Shown here: in pieces, positions 13,055 through 21,624 of the stretch
How the letters are laid out: each line of letters starts with the position of its first letter
How positions within the stretch are numbered: the first letter of the stretch is position 1
From: Arthrobacter sp. N199823
Lineage (GTDB): Bacteria > Actinomycetota > Actinomycetes > Actinomycetales > Micrococcaceae
Length of the DNA stretch: 64,000 nt
Assembly (NCBI RefSeq): GCF_002929705.1
Contig: NZ_PJIN01000003.1
Location: 558,001-622,000, forward strand
Direction of reading: 5' to 3'
Position numbers and translations under genes: made by a program
The notes under the pieces: model-generated
The model's input: the letters and a program-made list of their open reading frames with translations, nothing else
What the model was told of the DNA's origin: nothing
Databases searched by the model: none

Positions 13055-14197
13055 CTAGTTGCTGGCCATCTCTGCCACGAGTTCACGCACGACGGCGCGC
13101 AGCTCGCCCTGGTTGGCGGCAGCGACTCGGCGCTGGCGCTGGTAGCTTGCCCCCGTGGCAATGATGTTCTCCACACTGGCGAGTTCGTCGGCACAGCCTA
13201 ACTTGGCGGCTACGGGTTCCAGCTTGTTCAACAGTTCCACCAGGTGCTCGGTGACGAGTTGTTCCTTGCCTGCGGCATCGAGGATGATGATGGCTTCCAT
13301 GCCGTATCTGGCCGCGCGCCACTTGTTTTCCTGGATGTGCCACGGGGGCATGGTGGGGATGGTGCCGCCGTCGTCAAGGGTGTCAGAAAAGTCTTGGACC
13401 AAACACTGAGTTAGGGCAGCAACGGCACCGATTTCCTCCAGTGTGGACATGCCGTCGCAGATACGCATTTCAATGGTGCCCAGGCCAGCCACGGGGCGAA
13501 TGTCCCAGCGGATTTCATTGTGTGCGTCGATGACACCGGTGGTGAACATGTCCTGTACATACGATTCGTACGCGGCCCAATCGGGGAATTGGAACGGCAA
13601 GCCAGCGGTGGGTAGCTGCTGAAACATCAGAGCCCGTTGGGAGGCGTAGCCGGTGTCCTGACCATTCCAATAAGGGGAGGATGCCGAAAGCGCCTGAAAA
13701 TGTGGGAAGTAGTTGACCAGCCCGTCCAGAACCGGCATGGCCTTGGAGACATGGTCCAGACCGACGTGGACATGGACGCCGTAAATGAGCATCTGGCTGC
13801 CCCACCACTGGGTCCGATCCACCAGCTTGGCGTAGCGTTCCTTATCGGTCACAACTTGGCTAAAAGGGTCGCTGAAAGGGTGCGTTCCGGCGCTCAGTAG
13901 GTCCAAACCCAGCGGCTTGGTTGCCTCACGCAGTGTGACCAGGCTTCGGCGCAAATCCTCGGTGCCTTCAGCAACGGTGTGATTGACGCCCGTGACCAAT
14001 TCCACAGTGTTTTGCAGCATCTCACCCTTGATCTGGGGGTGCTCACCATCAATCCAAATGCCCGGGTCGGCGGCCTCAATGTTGGCAAAAACGTCGTTGG
14101 CCCGAGGCGCCAGATCGCCGCTTTCGGAGTCGACGAGCGCAATTTCCCACTCCAGACCCAGCGTAGATTGCTCAGATTTGGCGAAATCGATCTTCAC
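13055..14197 (-). CDS. YbdK-type carboxylate-amine ligase (glutamate-cysteine ligase-like)
   Basis: ATP-dependent carboxylate-amine ligase of the GCS2 family; members can show weak gamma-glutamylcysteine ligase activity, though this lineage uses mycothiol, so the physiological substrate is uncertain. 380 residues with the GCS2 landmarks GLEWEIALVD, GEMLQNTVELVTGV, SAGTHPF, the GVHVHVGLD metal/ATP segment and RPVAGLGTIEMRICD. I chose the GTG at 14197 because AAGGAGG stands about 8 bases upstream; the frame stays open to 14287 but those residues do not resemble the family N-terminus. Divergent from the dehydrogenase gene with 99 bases between. Confidence 0.9.
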   Translation of the reverse strand: MKIDFAKSEQSTLGLEWEIALVDSESGDLAPRANDVFANIEAADPGIWIDGEHPQIKGEMLQNTVELVTGVNHTVAEGTEDLRRSLVTLREATKPLGLDLLSAGTHPFSDPFSQVVTDKERYAKLVDRTQWWGSQMLIYGVHVHVGLDHVSKAMPVLDGLVNYFPHFQALSASSPYWNGQDTGYASQRALMFQQLPTAGLPFQFPDWAAYESYVQDMFTTGVIDAHNEIRWDIRPVAGLGTIEMRICDGMSTLEEIGAVAALTQCLVQDFSDTLDDGGTIPTMPPWHIQENKWRAARYGMEAIIILDAAGKEQLVTEHLVELLNKLEPVAAKLGCADELASVENIIATGASYQRQRRVAAANQGELRAVVRELVAEMASN

Positions 14198-14296
14198 GTG
14201 CGAGGCCTCCTTGGCAATGCTGGGACTATGGCTGCAACGCGGTACGGCACCAGCTGCAATCTGATTGTAGTTCAGGATCTGCGGCACAATGGATGC

Positions 14297-15112
14297 ATGC
14301 CGATCCTGAACAAAGACATGACCTTATGCATTTCCCTCGCGGCCCGCCCCAGCAATATTGGGACGCGCTTTCATAATTATCTCTACGACGCCCTCGGACT
14401 GAACTTCGTCTACAAGGCCTTCGCCCCGGTGGACCTCGCACAGGCCGTCGCTGGCATCAGGGGCCTGGGCATTCGTGGCGCCGCCGTCTCCATGCCATAC
14501 AAAGAGGACGTCATTGCGCTCATCGATGTCATGGATGCCTCCGCCACCGCCATTGATTCCGTCAACACCATCGTGAACACCGACGGCGTGCTCACCGCCT
14601 ACAATACCGACTACCTCGCCATCGCCCGGCTGCTGGCCACCAACGCCATTGATCCCGCGACCACTGTTTTGTTGCGCGGTTCCGGTGGTATGGCCAAGGC
14701 TGTTGCCGCTGCCATGCACGACGCCGGATTTGCGCACGTCACGATTGTGGCTCGCAACGAAGAGCGGGGCCGGGCACTTGCCGCGCTTTATGGATTCTCG
14801 TGGCTGGCCGAGGTGAGCGATGCGAGCGATGCCGGCATGCTCATCAACGTCACCCCGTTGGGCATGTCAGGCGCCGACGAATTGGTGCAGTCCTTCAGTG
14901 ACTCACTGGTGAACGCCGCGCAGGTGGTGTTCGACGTCGTGGCGCTTCCCGCCGAAACCCCATTGATCAAGGCCGCCCGGGCAGCAGGAAAGCACGTGAT
15001 CACCGGCGCCGAGGTCATCGCCATTCAGGCGGAGGAGCAGTTTGTGCTGTACACCGGTGTGCGCCCCAGCCCGGAACTGGTCCGCGAAGCGTCCGAGTTC
15101 TCCCGCTCCTGA
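14297..15112 (+). CDS. Shikimate 5-dehydrogenase-like protein
   Basis: NAD(P)-dependent dehydrogenase of the AroE/SDH superfamily, 271 residues. The catalytic Lys is in VSMPYKEDV, the substrate-binding Asp in YNTDYLAI, and a dinucleotide-binding segment (LLRGSGGMAKAVAAAM) follows. The usual N-terminal shikimate-carboxylate motif (SxS in HSLSPxxHN) is replaced by AARPSNIGTRFHNYLY, so it may not act on shikimate and is better treated as an SDH-like enzyme than as AroE. The ATG at 14297 gives the most AroE-like N-terminus; no clear ribosome binding site precedes it. Confidence 0.85.
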   Translation: MPILNKDMTLCISLAARPSNIGTRFHNYLYDALGLNFVYKAFAPVDLAQAVAGIRGLGIRGAAVSMPYKEDVIALIDVMDASATAIDSVNTIVNTDGVLTAYNTDYLAIARLLATNAIDPATTVLLRGSGGMAKAVAAAMHDAGFAHVTIVARNEERGRALAALYGFSWLAEVSDASDAGMLINVTPLGMSGADELVQSFSDSLVNAAQVVFDVVALPAETPLIKAARAAGKHVITGAEVIAIQAEEQFVLYTGVRPSPELVREASEFSRS

Positions 15113-15117
15113 CACCG

Positions 15118-15191
15118 ACGCTTCCTCAGCTTTCGGGGTCTGGAGGCTGACGCTTCCTCAGCTTTCGGGGTTTGGAGGCTGACGCTTCCTC
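15118..15191. repeat. Three tandem copies of the 32-bp repeat (reverse orientation)
   Basis: ACGCTTCCTC begins at 15118, 15150 and 15182, a period of exactly 32 bases. The first two units are nearly identical (CAGCTTTCGGGGT followed by TGGAGGCTG). The orientation is opposite to the copies at 16285-16358, so the two arrays form a large inverted pair around the DUF559 gene. Confidence 0.85.
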
Positions 15192-15227
15192 AGCCGCCAA
15201 TTTTGGCTGGTCGTCTCTGCGGCGCTG

Positions 15228-16178
15228 TCACTCTCCGGAGGCGAATCCCGAGGCAATCGATGGGGCTGTCCATGCCTGCCGCAGTGCTTGCTTGATGTTT
15301 CTGACGGCTTGGTCGAACCCATCTGCCAAGTCTTCGTCGGTGAAAATTAGCACCTGCCAACCGGCTGACCTGAACGCCTTGTCGCGGCGGACATCGCTTT
15401 GGCGTTGTATCTCGTCCAAATGATGCCCTCCGTCGTACTGCAGGGCGATCTTCTTGTCGCGGTACCCGGCATCGGCAGAAGGGCTTGTTCGGGTGTCCCA
15501 AAGTTTCACTTGCAGCTCCGGCTCCGGCAGTCCGGCGTCGACCATGGCCAGCCGCATGAGAGTCTCCGGGCCGGAATCGGCGCCCACCCTCATCAACTCC
15601 AGAGCCTCCCGGGCACAAACAATGCCCTGCAAATTTCCATGCCTTAAGACCATGCGCCGGAGGGATCCCCGTGTGGCGTACGGTTCGCTCCGCTCTTCAA
15701 ATTGAGGCCGTGGCACCCGGATCAGTTGATCGCCGATGCACACCAACTCTGGCAATGGCAGGATGCGTGCCAGATCAAGCCAGGTCCGGGCACGGGTGCT
15801 GATGCGCAGCTGCCTGTCGGTTTCCACCTCATCCGGAAAGGCAACTGTGGCGTGACCGTGGATGCCCTTCCTCCTTGCAGATGGCAGAAACTGGGGCTTG
15901 CTCAAATGCAGCTCGTCCGAATCGGACAACCACGGAGGCAGGATGAGCCCCTGCAGCCGGGCAGCCGTGGAATGCGAAATCCAGGCGCCCGGAGTGGCGG
16001 CACTAAGGGCCTGGGCAGCTTCGAGCAGGTCGAAGTCCCACTGCGCCGGGCGGTACAAGCCACGGCTGACATGGGCAAAGGATCGGCCTCTTAGCTGCTC
16101 GGGCGCGAGTCCGAGGTCCTTGGCCTTAGAAAGCGTGAACGGGCTGCCGGGGACGGGGAGTTCGTCGTTGGTCTCCAT
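15228..16178 (-). CDS. DUF559 domain protein (Vsr-like endonuclease fold)
   Basis: 316-residue protein with a C-terminal DUF559 domain from about residue 215, related in fold to very-short-patch and PD-(D/E)XK endonucleases: ADAGYRDKKIALQYDGGHH, then RRDKAFRSAGWQVLIFTDED. The N-terminal part (AHVSRGLYRPAQWD, ARLQGLILPPWL) resembles the AbiEi-type antitoxin and winged-helix region that often precedes DUF559 in Actinobacteria. Function is unknown; such genes are frequent, often dispersed and sometimes counted among defence genes. I chose the ATG at 16178; the frame is open to 16241. It is flanked on both sides by arrays of the 32-bp repeat. Confidence 0.82.
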   Translation of the reverse strand: METNDELPVPGSPFTLSKAKDLGLAPEQLRGRSFAHVSRGLYRPAQWDFDLLEAAQALSAATPGAWISHSTAARLQGLILPPWLSDSDELHLSKPQFLPSARRKGIHGHATVAFPDEVETDRQLRISTRARTWLDLARILPLPELVCIGDQLIRVPRPQFEERSEPYATRGSLRRMVLRHGNLQGIVCAREALELMRVGADSGPETLMRLAMVDAGLPEPELQVKLWDTRTSPSADAGYRDKKIALQYDGGHHLDEIQRQSDVRRDKAFRSAGWQVLIFTDEDLADGFDQAVRNIKQALRQAWTAPSIASGFASGE

Positions 16179-16284
16179 GGTTAAATGGTGTCCCAAAAAT
16201 TCGATGTCTGCAGAAGTTATCCACAGCCACCGTCTGCCCACTGTCTGAGAGAGCGTCAGCCGGACGGCTCGAAGCGCAGGATGT

Positions 16285-16358
16285 GAGGAAGCGTCCGCGG
16301 GAATGGCCCGAAACGTGAGGACGCGTCGGCCAGAATGTCCCGAAAGGTGAGGAAGCGT
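16285..16358. repeat. Three tandem copies of the 32-bp repeat
   Basis: GAGGAAGCGT (one copy GAGGACGCGT) begins at 16285, 16317 and 16349, exactly 32 bases apart, each preceded by CCCGAAA and a short variable piece. Opposite orientation to the array at 15118-15191. Confidence 0.85.
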
Positions 16359-16369
16359 CGAGGGGGTGG

Positions 16370-17584
16370 TTAAGGGGTGTGGGGCTCCACCACAATGGCA
16401 ACGCGGTCCTCACCAATGCGGGTTAGTACCAGAGTTGCCTTGTTGGGGCCCTTTCCGGACCCGGTGAGGAGTTGGCGCCGGAGCTCTTCCGGTGTGGTGG
16501 AAACTCCGCGTTTTTTGATGTCCAGCACGCCGATCCGGTTGGCCTTGACCCAGGCTTTGAGGGCCTTGACGTTGAACGGCTTGACCTCGATGACCTTGTA
16601 GCTTCGGGCAAACGGGGTATCGATCGGCTCATCGGAGGACAGATATGCGATGTGCTCATCGAGCAGATGGGCGTCCATAACCCTGGCTAAATCCGCCACG
16701 AGACCCGCACGGATAACGGCACCGTCGGGCTCGTAGAGGTAGCTGCTGACGGGGCCGATCTGTGCGTCCTGCTCCTGCGGCTGGTACTTTTCAGTGCTGG
16801 TCAGCTCGGAGCTGCCGTGCTTGCCAATGACCAGTGCGGCGCGTCGAATGCCCGGGCGGGCCAGCTGGTTGAAGTACAGCCCGGCTTCCACCACGTCGCC
16901 ATTGATGGAAATCCACTGAGCTTCTGCGGTGTCCGGAACGGCGTCGTGGGGGATGCCGGGCCCCATCTTCACGCCCACGGCCAAGCCCTTATCCGCCAGT
17001 GACTCTACAAAGGAGAGCGGGGGTGAAAAAGCCTCGGGATCAAAGAGCCGGGTGGTGCCTGAGGTGCTGGTGGTACGGCGGGCAGGATCTAGCCACACGC
17101 CCGTAATTCCATCAAGGTCCACCTCCTCTGCTTTGGCGCACAACACCTTTGCATGCGGGAACGGCATCAGGTTCACAGTGGTGCACGCGGCGGTAATCTC
17201 ATCCATTTCCACAGCCGTGACATTGATGTCCAGGCTCGCCATGGCCAACGAATCTGCGCCGAGGCCGCAGCCCAGATCGGCAACATTGGTGATGCCAGCC
17301 GTCGTAAATCTTTGTGCGTGCAGCGCAGCGATGCTCAATCGGGTGGCTTGTTCAAGCCCAGCCTGGGTGAACAGCATTTGATGCGCGAACTCGCCAAACT
17401 TGGCTTCGGCCTTGGCTCGCAGCCGGGACTGGGTCAATGCGGCGGCGACCAGCTCGGGGGAGTGGCCAGCTTTACGAAGAGTTTCGTTAAGTTTGAGAGA
17501 GTCTGCCTCGCTGTAAGGGCCCAGGGATGACAAAAGTTCCCAGCCGTCAAGGGTCAGGAGCGGGGAAATTGCGTCTAAGGACAT
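16370..17584 (-). CDS. Class I SAM-dependent methyltransferase with THUMP-like domain
   Basis: Probable RNA methyltransferase common in Actinobacteria. The 404-residue protein has a Rossmann SAM-binding site (VADLGCGLGADSLAMA, about residue 102; acidic VEMDE at strand 2), a WLDPARR motif where the catalytic NPPY would be, and a C-terminal THUMP-like region (KPFNVKALKAWVKANRIGVLDIKKRG). The DPAR motif and THUMP-like end are typical of this actinobacterial family, whose target is not established. It is transcribed away from the siderophore operon; the gap holds the divergent promoters. Confidence 0.85.
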   Translation of the reverse strand: MSLDAISPLLTLDGWELLSSLGPYSEADSLKLNETLRKAGHSPELVAAALTQSRLRAKAEAKFGEFAHQMLFTQAGLEQATRLSIAALHAQRFTTAGITNVADLGCGLGADSLAMASLDINVTAVEMDEITAACTTVNLMPFPHAKVLCAKAEEVDLDGITGVWLDPARRTTSTSGTTRLFDPEAFSPPLSFVESLADKGLAVGVKMGPGIPHDAVPDTAEAQWISINGDVVEAGLYFNQLARPGIRRAALVIGKHGSSELTSTEKYQPQEQDAQIGPVSSYLYEPDGAVIRAGLVADLARVMDAHLLDEHIAYLSSDEPIDTPFARSYKVIEVKPFNVKALKAWVKANRIGVLDIKKRGVSTTPEELRRQLLTGSGKGPNKATLVLTRIGEDRVAIVVEPHTP

Positions 17585-17690
17585 GACGCAAGCCTAACCG
17601 GAATACGTGCTGTGATAAGAGTCACGGTAAATACGGCAGGAATAATTTGCGCAATTATTTTCAGATGCAATAGCTTGGGGGGACTGCTTA

Positions 17691-17709
17691 TAAGGATTGC
17701 CTAAGCTTA
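17691..17709 (+). promoter_or_regulatory. DtxR/IdeR-type iron box
   Basis: TAAGGATTGCCTAAGCTTA matches the 19-base DtxR/IdeR consensus (TTAGGTTAGGCTAACCTAA) at 13 positions including both AGG and CTAA cores. It ends 20 bases before the start of the siderophore-binding protein, where a bound repressor would block transcription when iron is replete. Confidence 0.75.
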
Positions 17710-17729
17710 TCTACCCTTGGAGAACTAAG

Positions 17730-18713
17730 ATGCTGAAGAAGCACCTACTGACGCTTGCCGCCACAGCCGCCGTGCTGGCACTCACTGCCTGTGGCGCCGA
17801 GGCCCCGTCAGGCGCCAGCGAGGAGAGCACTGCCGCTCCCACGTCCGTCACGGTCGAGGACAACAATGGTTCACAGACCATCAACCTCCCACTGAAGTCA
17901 GTGGTTGCCACTGACAACCGCACCTTTGAAACCCTCTCCGACTGGGGTGTGAAGCTCACCGCTGGCGCCGTGACGTTGATGCCGAAAACCAGCGCCTACA
18001 AGACCGATACCTCGATCATCGACTTGGGCAGCCACCGCGAACCGAACCTCGAAGCCGTTGTAGCTGTGGCTCCTGATCTGATCGTCAACGGTCAGCGCTA
18101 CGCCCAGTTCCACGATGACCTGGTCAAGTTCGCACCCAAGGCCACCGTCCTTGAACTCGACCCCCGCGATGGCGAGTCCTACGACGCCGAACTGAAGCGC
18201 CAGACCACAGTTTTGGGCGAGGTTTTCGGCAAGCAGGCTGAAGCCAAGAAGCTCAACGATGACCTCGACGCGGCGATTGCCCGTGCCAAGAAGGCCTACC
18301 CTAAAGGCTCCACCGTCATGGGGCTGATCACCTCCGGCGGCAATATCAACTACGCCGCTCCCGGCAACGGCCGCAGCTTGGGCCCGGTCTTTGACATCCT
18401 GGGCCTGACCCCGTCACTGGAAGTCAAAGACGCCAGCACCGATCACCAAGGTGATGACATCTCCGTTGAAGCCATTGCCGACTCCAACCCGGACTGGATC
18501 ATCGCCATGGACCGCGATGCTGCCACCAGTGCAGATGACCCCAAGTACGTTGCCGGTAAGGAACTGCTGACCAAGTCTGAGGCACTGAAGAACGTCACCG
18601 CCTCCAAAAAGGGCAATGTCATCTTCATGCCCAACGATTCCTACACCAACGAAGGCATTCAGACGTACACGGAGTTCTTCAACTCCATTGCCGATGCATT
18701 CGAAGGTAAGTAA
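17730..18713 (+). CDS. Siderophore-binding lipoprotein (YclQ/FatB-like)
   Basis: Extracytoplasmic receptor of an iron-siderophore ABC importer. 327 residues: signal peptide with lipobox (ALTAC), a low-complexity linker, then a class III periplasmic-binding fold in two lobes joined by a long helix (residues about 38-325). The overall pattern, with DLGSHREPNLEAVVAVAPDL and FAPKATVLELDP, resembles the YclQ/CeuE/FatB group, which binds catecholate siderophores or their fragments. GGAG precedes the ATG at 17730. First gene of a four-gene operon under a DtxR-like box. Confidence 0.9.
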   Translation: MLKKHLLTLAATAAVLALTACGAEAPSGASEESTAAPTSVTVEDNNGSQTINLPLKSVVATDNRTFETLSDWGVKLTAGAVTLMPKTSAYKTDTSIIDLGSHREPNLEAVVAVAPDLIVNGQRYAQFHDDLVKFAPKATVLELDPRDGESYDAELKRQTTVLGEVFGKQAEAKKLNDDLDAAIARAKKAYPKGSTVMGLITSGGNINYAAPGNGRSLGPVFDILGLTPSLEVKDASTDHQGDDISVEAIADSNPDWIIAMDRDAATSADDPKYVAGKELLTKSEALKNVTASKKGNVIFMPNDSYTNEGIQTYTEFFNSIADAFEGK

Positions 18714-18733
18714 TTTCCGCTTTTCCTAATGTG

Positions 18734-18768
18734 GTGGCGGATCGAGCCCTTGTGGCCCGATCCGCCAC
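18734..18768 (+). terminator. Hairpin between binding-protein and permease genes (possible attenuator)
   Basis: GTGGCGGATCG at 18734-18744 pairs perfectly with CGATCCGCCAC at 18758-18768, loop 13 bases, followed by a mixed TGCGCTGTTTTC. Its place after the first gene suggests partial termination or mRNA stabilisation, giving more binding protein than permease. Confidence 0.6.
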
Positions 18769-18810
18769 TGCGCTGTTTTCCACTGCGCTGCTTTCTCCCG
18801 CGTAGGTTCC

Positions 18811-19821
18811 GTGAGCAATCTGAAAGGGACGGCTGGACGAATGACGGCCATAACCACCAGAGCCCCCTCCAAGGGCAAACTCTTTGACCCCAAACTCATC
18901 ATCGGCATTGCCATCGTGGCCCTGCTGCTGGTGGTTTCCCTGTTTACCGGTGTTTACGACATTTTCGGCGGCAAGGACGGCGGGGAAATGTTTGCCATCA
19001 CCCGCATCCCACGCACCATTGGGCTGGTGTTGGCGGGGGCTGCCATGGCAATGTCCGGGCTGGTCATGCAGCTTCTGACGCAAAACCGCTTTGTTTCACC
19101 CAGCACCACCGGAACCACCGAATGGGCTGGACTGGGCCTGCTGGTGGTCATGATTCTCTTCCCCACGGCCAGCATCCTGGCGAAAATGTCAGGCGCCATT
19201 GCGGCCGCCTTCATCGGCACCATGATCTTCTTTTTGTTCCTACGCCGAGTGTCATTGAAGGCATCTCTGACAGTGCCCATTGTGGGCATCATGCTTGGCT
19301 CGGTTGTCGGGGCAATTTCGACATTTATCGCCCTGCAAACCGACATGCTGCAGAGCCTGGGCATCTGGTTCGCAGGTAGCTTCACCGCCGTCCTCCGCGG
19401 GCAGTATGAGGTGCTGTGGATCGTTGCGATTGTGGCCGTGGTGATTTTTATTGTCGCCGATAGATTTACCGTGGCCGGCCTCGGCGAGGACATCGCCACC
19501 AATGTGGGCCTGAACTACAACCAGATCATGCTCCTCGGAACAGCGCTGATCGCCGTCGCCACCGGTGTTGTTACCGTGGTGGTGGGAAATCTACCGTTTC
19601 TGGGGTTGATCGTTCCGAACATTGTCTCCATGTTCCGAGGCGATGATCTGCGCAGTAACCTGCCCTGGGTATGCCTGCTCGGCATCGCGATTGTGACCGT
19701 CTGCGACCTGATTGGGCGAACCATCATCATGCCCTTCGAGGTACCGGTTTCGCTGATCCTGGGCATTGTCGGCGCCATCGTATTCATTGGTCTTCTCTTA
19801 AGGCAGCGTCGAAATGCTTGA
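18811..19821 (+). CDS. Iron-siderophore ABC transporter permease (YclN-like)
   Basis: FecCD-family membrane subunit. Up to 336 residues with about nine to ten helices; GLVLAGAAMAMSGLVMQLLTQNRFVSPSTTGT is the substrate-path signature, and GLIVPNIVSMFRGDDLRSNLP is the ATPase-coupling region (PHIxR-like). The GTG at 18811 is given; an ATG at 18841 preceded by AAAGGGA is an equally good start and would remove ten residues. It overlaps the second permease by 8 bases. Confidence 0.92.
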   Translation: MSNLKGTAGRMTAITTRAPSKGKLFDPKLIIGIAIVALLLVVSLFTGVYDIFGGKDGGEMFAITRIPRTIGLVLAGAAMAMSGLVMQLLTQNRFVSPSTTGTTEWAGLGLLVVMILFPTASILAKMSGAIAAAFIGTMIFFLFLRRVSLKASLTVPIVGIMLGSVVGAISTFIALQTDMLQSLGIWFAGSFTAVLRGQYEVLWIVAIVAVVIFIVADRFTVAGLGEDIATNVGLNYNQIMLLGTALIAVATGVVTVVVGNLPFLGLIVPNIVSMFRGDDLRSNLPWVCLLGIAIVTVCDLIGRTIIMPFEVPVSLILGIVGAIVFIGLLLRQRRNA

Positions 19822-20872
19822 TACCGCCACCGCGACTCCTGCCCGCAAAACCCCGAAAACCAGATCGCTGGTCCGTAAATCGGGTCCACTGTCCACCAAG
19901 GCAGTCGGCCGCCGGTACTGGATTGTCCTGAGCCTGTTGATCGTGCTGGCGCTGGGTTTTGGTGCCGGTCTGCTCGCCTGGGATAACCCGATGCCCGTGG
20001 GTTCTTCCGGATTCTGGCTCATTGCCGAACTACGCGCCACTAGCGTCGGCGTCATGCTTATTGTGGCTATTTGTCAGGCGCTGGCAACAGTCAGTTTCCA
20101 GACAGCCACAAATAACCGCATCATCACCCCTTCCATTTTGGGCTTTGAATCGCTCTATATGGCAGTGCAGACGGCGGCTGTATTCTTCATGGGCGCGGCT
20201 GGAGTTGTTGCCGTCCAAGGAGTCCCGCAGTTCATCTTGCAAGTGGCCATCATGGTGGCGCTCTCGCTGGCCCTGTTTGGCTGGCTGCTGTCCGGCAAGT
20301 ATGGAAACCTGCAGATCATGCTCTTGGTGGGCATCGTCATTGGTGGCGGGCTCGGCTCCGTGTCAACGTTCATGCAACGCCTACTGACGCCGAGCGAGTT
20401 CGACATTCTCACGGCCAGACTCTTTGGCTCCATCTCCAACGCCGATGTCAGTTACCTACCCGTTGCCATCCCCTTGGTGGTGGTGGCCGGGGTTCTGCTC
20501 CTGCTGAACGCACGGCGCCTGAACGTCATCGCGTTGGGCAAAGATGCGAGCATCAACCTTGGCTTGAACCACCGCTTTGAGGTGATGCGCGTCTTGTTCT
20601 TGGTCTCCATCCTGATGGCCGTCTCCACGGCGCTGGTGGGCCCCATGACGTTCCTCGGATTCCTCGTGGCCACGCTGTCCTATCAGCTCGCAGACACCTA
20701 CGATCACCGCTACATTTTCCCCGTCGCCGTGTTGACCGGATTCGTGGTTCTCTCCGGCGCTTACTTCATCATGAAGAACGTCTTCTACGCCCAGGGCGTG
20801 GTCTCGATCCTCATTGAAGCCATTGGCGGAACCGTCTTCCTCATCTTCATCCTCAGAAAGGGCCGCTTGTGA
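19814..20872 (+). CDS. Iron-siderophore ABC transporter permease (YclO-like)
   Basis: Second FecCD-type permease of the importer, 352 residues, with a 35-residue basic cytoplasmic tail and about nine helices. TATNNRIITPSILGFESLYMAVQT is the signature segment and FLGFLVATLSYQLADTYDHRY the coupling region. Having two different permeases followed by one ATPase is the YclNOP / VctDGC arrangement. The stop codon overlaps the GTG start of the ATPase gene. Confidence 0.92.
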   Translation: MLDTATATPARKTPKTRSLVRKSGPLSTKAVGRRYWIVLSLLIVLALGFGAGLLAWDNPMPVGSSGFWLIAELRATSVGVMLIVAICQALATVSFQTATNNRIITPSILGFESLYMAVQTAAVFFMGAAGVVAVQGVPQFILQVAIMVALSLALFGWLLSGKYGNLQIMLLVGIVIGGGLGSVSTFMQRLLTPSEFDILTARLFGSISNADVSYLPVAIPLVVVAGVLLLLNARRLNVIALGKDASINLGLNHRFEVMRVLFLVSILMAVSTALVGPMTFLGFLVATLSYQLADTYDHRYIFPVAVLTGFVVLSGAYFIMKNVFYAQGVVSILIEAIGGTVFLIFILRKGRL

Positions 20873-21624
20873 TAACGCTCAAGGACGTCCACAAGAAATA
20901 CAGCAGCGATGTGGCCATTGGCCCGGTGGATCTGGTCATTCCCACCGGCGGAATCACGGCCATGGTGGGCCCCAATGGTGCAGGCAAGTCCACGTTGCTG
21001 ACCATGGTGGGACGACTGCTGGGACTGGACGCAGGAACCATCGAGGTGGCAGGCTACGACGTTGCCAGTACGTCCTCGAAAGACCTGTCCAAGATCGTCT
21101 CGATCCTGCGCCAAGAAAACCATTTCGTCACCCGGCTCACGGTCCGCCAGCTGGTGGGGTTTGGCCGCTTCCCCTATTCCAAGGGCAGGCTAAACGCTGC
21201 GGATGAGGAAATCATCAGCCGTTGCATTGACTTCCTTGACTTAGAAGATCTGGAAAACCGCTACCTCGACCAGCTCTCCGGCGGCCAGCGCCAGCGTGCC
21301 TACGTTGCCATGGTTTTGGCCCAGGATACCGAACACGTCCTGCTCGATGAGCCGCTGAACAATCTGGACATGAAGCACTCCGCTCAGATGATGCAACACC
21401 TCCACCGGGCCGCCGCAGAACTGGGGCGCACCATTGTGATCGTGCTGCACGACATCAATTTTGCCGGGCACTATGCCGACTACATCTGTGCCGTGAAAGA
21501 CGGATTAGTCATCGAGTTCGGCACCCCTGCGCAGATCATGACCGACGAGGTCCTGACCCGTGTCTTCGACACCCCGGTTGAGGTTATTGCCGGTCCACGC
21601 GGCCCGCTGGCCGTCTACTACTAA
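20869..21624 (+). CDS. Iron-siderophore ABC transporter ATPase (YclP-like)
   Basis: Cytoplasmic ATPase driving the siderophore importer. 251 residues with Walker A (GPNGAGKST, about residue 33), Q-loop (LRQENHFVTRLTVRQLVGFGRFPYSKGR, a stretch closely resembling YclP and related vibriobactin-type ATPases), ABC signature (LSGGQRQRAYVAMVLAQ), Walker B (VLLDEPLNNLD) and H-loop (VLHDIN). Starts with GTG inside the stop of the preceding gene. Ends tail-to-tail with the exporter permease; the two stop codons overlap. Confidence 0.95.
   Translation: MITLKDVHKKYSSDVAIGPVDLVIPTGGITAMVGPNGAGKSTLLTMVGRLLGLDAGTIEVAGYDVASTSSKDLSKIVSILRQENHFVTRLTVRQLVGFGRFPYSKGRLNAADEEIISRCIDFLDLEDLENRYLDQLSGGQRQRAYVAMVLAQDTEHVLLDEPLNNLDMKHSAQMMQHLHRAAAELGRTIVIVLHDINFAGHYADYICAVKDGLVIEFGTPAQIMTDEVLTRVFDTPVEVIAGPRGPLAVYY

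Noticed and set aside
15118-16358. 32-bp repeat arrays read as CRISPR
   Set aside because: The units are contiguous at a 32-base period with no unique spacers, and no cas genes are near.
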